The notes under the pieces were generated by a model. It had not been told where the DNA came from. It did not search any database and was given only the letters and a program-made list of their open reading frames with translations. Made by a program: the position numbers and the translations under genes. A DNA stretch of 64,000 bases from Oscillatoriales cyanobacterium USR001 (GTDB lineage: Bacteria > Cyanobacteriota > Cyanobacteriia > Cyanobacteriales > Microcoleaceae), in the NCBI GenBank assembly GCA_001698425.1, contig MBRE01000065.1:98599-162598 (forward strand), in the 5' to 3' direction. The first letter of the stretch is position 1. Each line of letters begins with the position of its first letter. Of this stretch, positions 63,282 through 64,000 are shown one piece after another.

Positions 63282-64000
63282 ATGGAAAATGTTAAAACTT
63301 TATGTCCTTACTGTGGTGTAGGTTGCGGTTTAGATGTCTCCCCACCCACTAAAGAAGGCCAACCTTGGAAAGTAAAAGGCGATCGCAATCATCCCTCTAG
63401 TATGGGTATGGTTTGCGTTAAAGGAGCAACCGTTACCGAGTCAATTCAGCGCGATCGCCTACTTTATCCAATGATGCGCGAATCCCTCGATTTACCTTTC
63501 CGCCGCGCCACTTGGGATGAAGCTTTAAATGCAATTGTTAACCGCATTCAAACGGTAATTTCTACTAACGGCCCCGATGCTATTTGTATGTACGGTTCCG
63601 GTCAATTTGTCACAGAAGATTATTATGTAGCTCAGAAACTAATTAAAGGTTGTCTGGGAACCAATAATTTTGATGCTAATTCTCGCCTCTGTATGTCTTC
63701 AGCAGTTTCTGGTTATGTGCAGAGTTTTGGTGCTGACGGCCCGCCTTGTTGCTATGATGACTTAGAGTTAACTGATTGTGCTTTTATCATTGGTAGCAAC
63801 ACCGCAGAATGTCATCCAATTATTTTTAATCGACTGGCAAAATACCACAAAAAAAATGCTGATGTCAAAATGATTGTCGTCGATCCCAGACGGACACCGA
63901 CAGCAGAAGTTGCCGATTTACACTTAGCAATTAAACCAGGAACTGATATTGATTTACTGAATGGTATTGCCTATTTATTATTACAATGGGGTGATATTCA
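63282..64000 (+). CDS. narB: Assimilatory nitrate reductase, 5' part (runs off the window)
   Basis: The first 239 residues are visible and the frame is open to the end. The 4Fe-4S ligands are Cys8, Cys11, Cys15 (CPYCGVGC) and Cys45 (MVCVKG), as in NarB and NapA. Cys137 in SRLCMSSA is in the position of the molybdenum ligand. NarB uses ferredoxin and Mo-bis-MGD to reduce nitrate to nitrite in the cytoplasm. It is last in the visible nirA-nrtABCD-narB cluster, the usual cyanobacterial order. Confidence 0.96.
   Translation, partial: MENVKTLCPYCGVGCGLDVSPPTKEGQPWKVKGDRNHPSSMGMVCVKGATVTESIQRDRLLYPMMRESLDLPFRRATWDEALNAIVNRIQTVISTNGPDAICMYGSGQFVTEDYYVAQKLIKGCLGTNNFDANSRLCMSSAVSGYVQSFGADGPPCCYDDLELTDCAFIIGSNTAECHPIIFNRLAKYHKKNADVKMIVVDPRRTPTAEVADLHLAIKPGTDIDLLNGIAYLLLQWGDI

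Overview
The window looks like a chromosomal segment of a filamentous cyanobacterium, probably of the non-heterocystous Oscillatoriales type, although the genus cannot be fixed from the sequence. The evidence is the very frequent HIP1 octamer GCGATCGC, a magnesium chelatase H subunit, class II fructose-1,6/sedoheptulose-1,7-bisphosphatase and class II aldolase of the Calvin cycle, bacterial ADP-glucose pyrophosphorylase, a nirA-nrtABCD-narB nitrate cluster, XisH/XisI proteins, a large Uma2 family, and long runs of heptamer-type intergenic repeats. Spacing is loose and operons are short, apart from the nitrate cluster and the toxin-antitoxin pairs.

Layout. 1-12 kb: prolyl oligopeptidase, an S2P-type membrane protease with CBS domains, VanZ-like protein, alaS, an amidase, three Uma2 genes and a Uma2 remnant. 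11-20 kb is an accessory island. It holds an orphan HicB-like gene, a RelE-like cassette, a promoter with a structured leader and a small membrane protein, a two-gene HTH-AAA / AAA-vWA pair, a MazF/antitoxin pair, a small lipoprotein, a possibly frameshifted membrane gene, a PIN toxin pair and xisHI. 20-29 kb is mostly housekeeping: glpX-type bisphosphatase, hemA, a metallophosphatase, a DUF1995 protein, cysteine desulfurase and a PLD lipoprotein. 29-32 kb is a tandem triplication of one Uma2 gene. 32-44 kb carries glgC, a P-loop kinase, a DnaJ protein, ftsH, a second near-identical Uma2 pair and chlH, whose reading frame has absorbed GC-rich repeats. 44-53 kb is accessory again: hicAB, a methyltransferase, orphan HicB and BrnA antitoxins, a PEP-CTERM protein, and a nucleotide cyclase-TIR-AAA protein beside a leucine-rich-repeat-variant protein. 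53-64 kb holds class II aldolase and then the nitrate assimilation cluster, led by a clear NtcA-type promoter and running off the right end inside narB.

How the genes work together. NrtABCD imports nitrate, NarB reduces it to nitrite and NirA reduces nitrite to ammonium. NirA needs siroheme, which shares its early pathway with HemA; ChlH takes the same tetrapyrrole stream to chlorophyll. GlpX-type bisphosphatase, aldolase and GlgC connect carbon fixation to glycogen.

Most interesting items: (1) the cyclase-TIR-AAA protein with its LRV-repeat neighbour; (2) the HTH-AAA / AAA-vWA gene pair with palindromic upstream sites; (3) an NrtD that carries a membrane-anchored C-terminal extension with its own perfectly spaced internal Shine-Dalgarno and start; (4) repeats captured in frame inside chlH; (5) Uma2 paralogues that differ mainly in one short helical segment, seen independently in two clusters; (6) at least four families of short palindromic or MITE-like repeats. 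No rRNA, tRNA, complete insertion sequence or CRISPR array was recognised.
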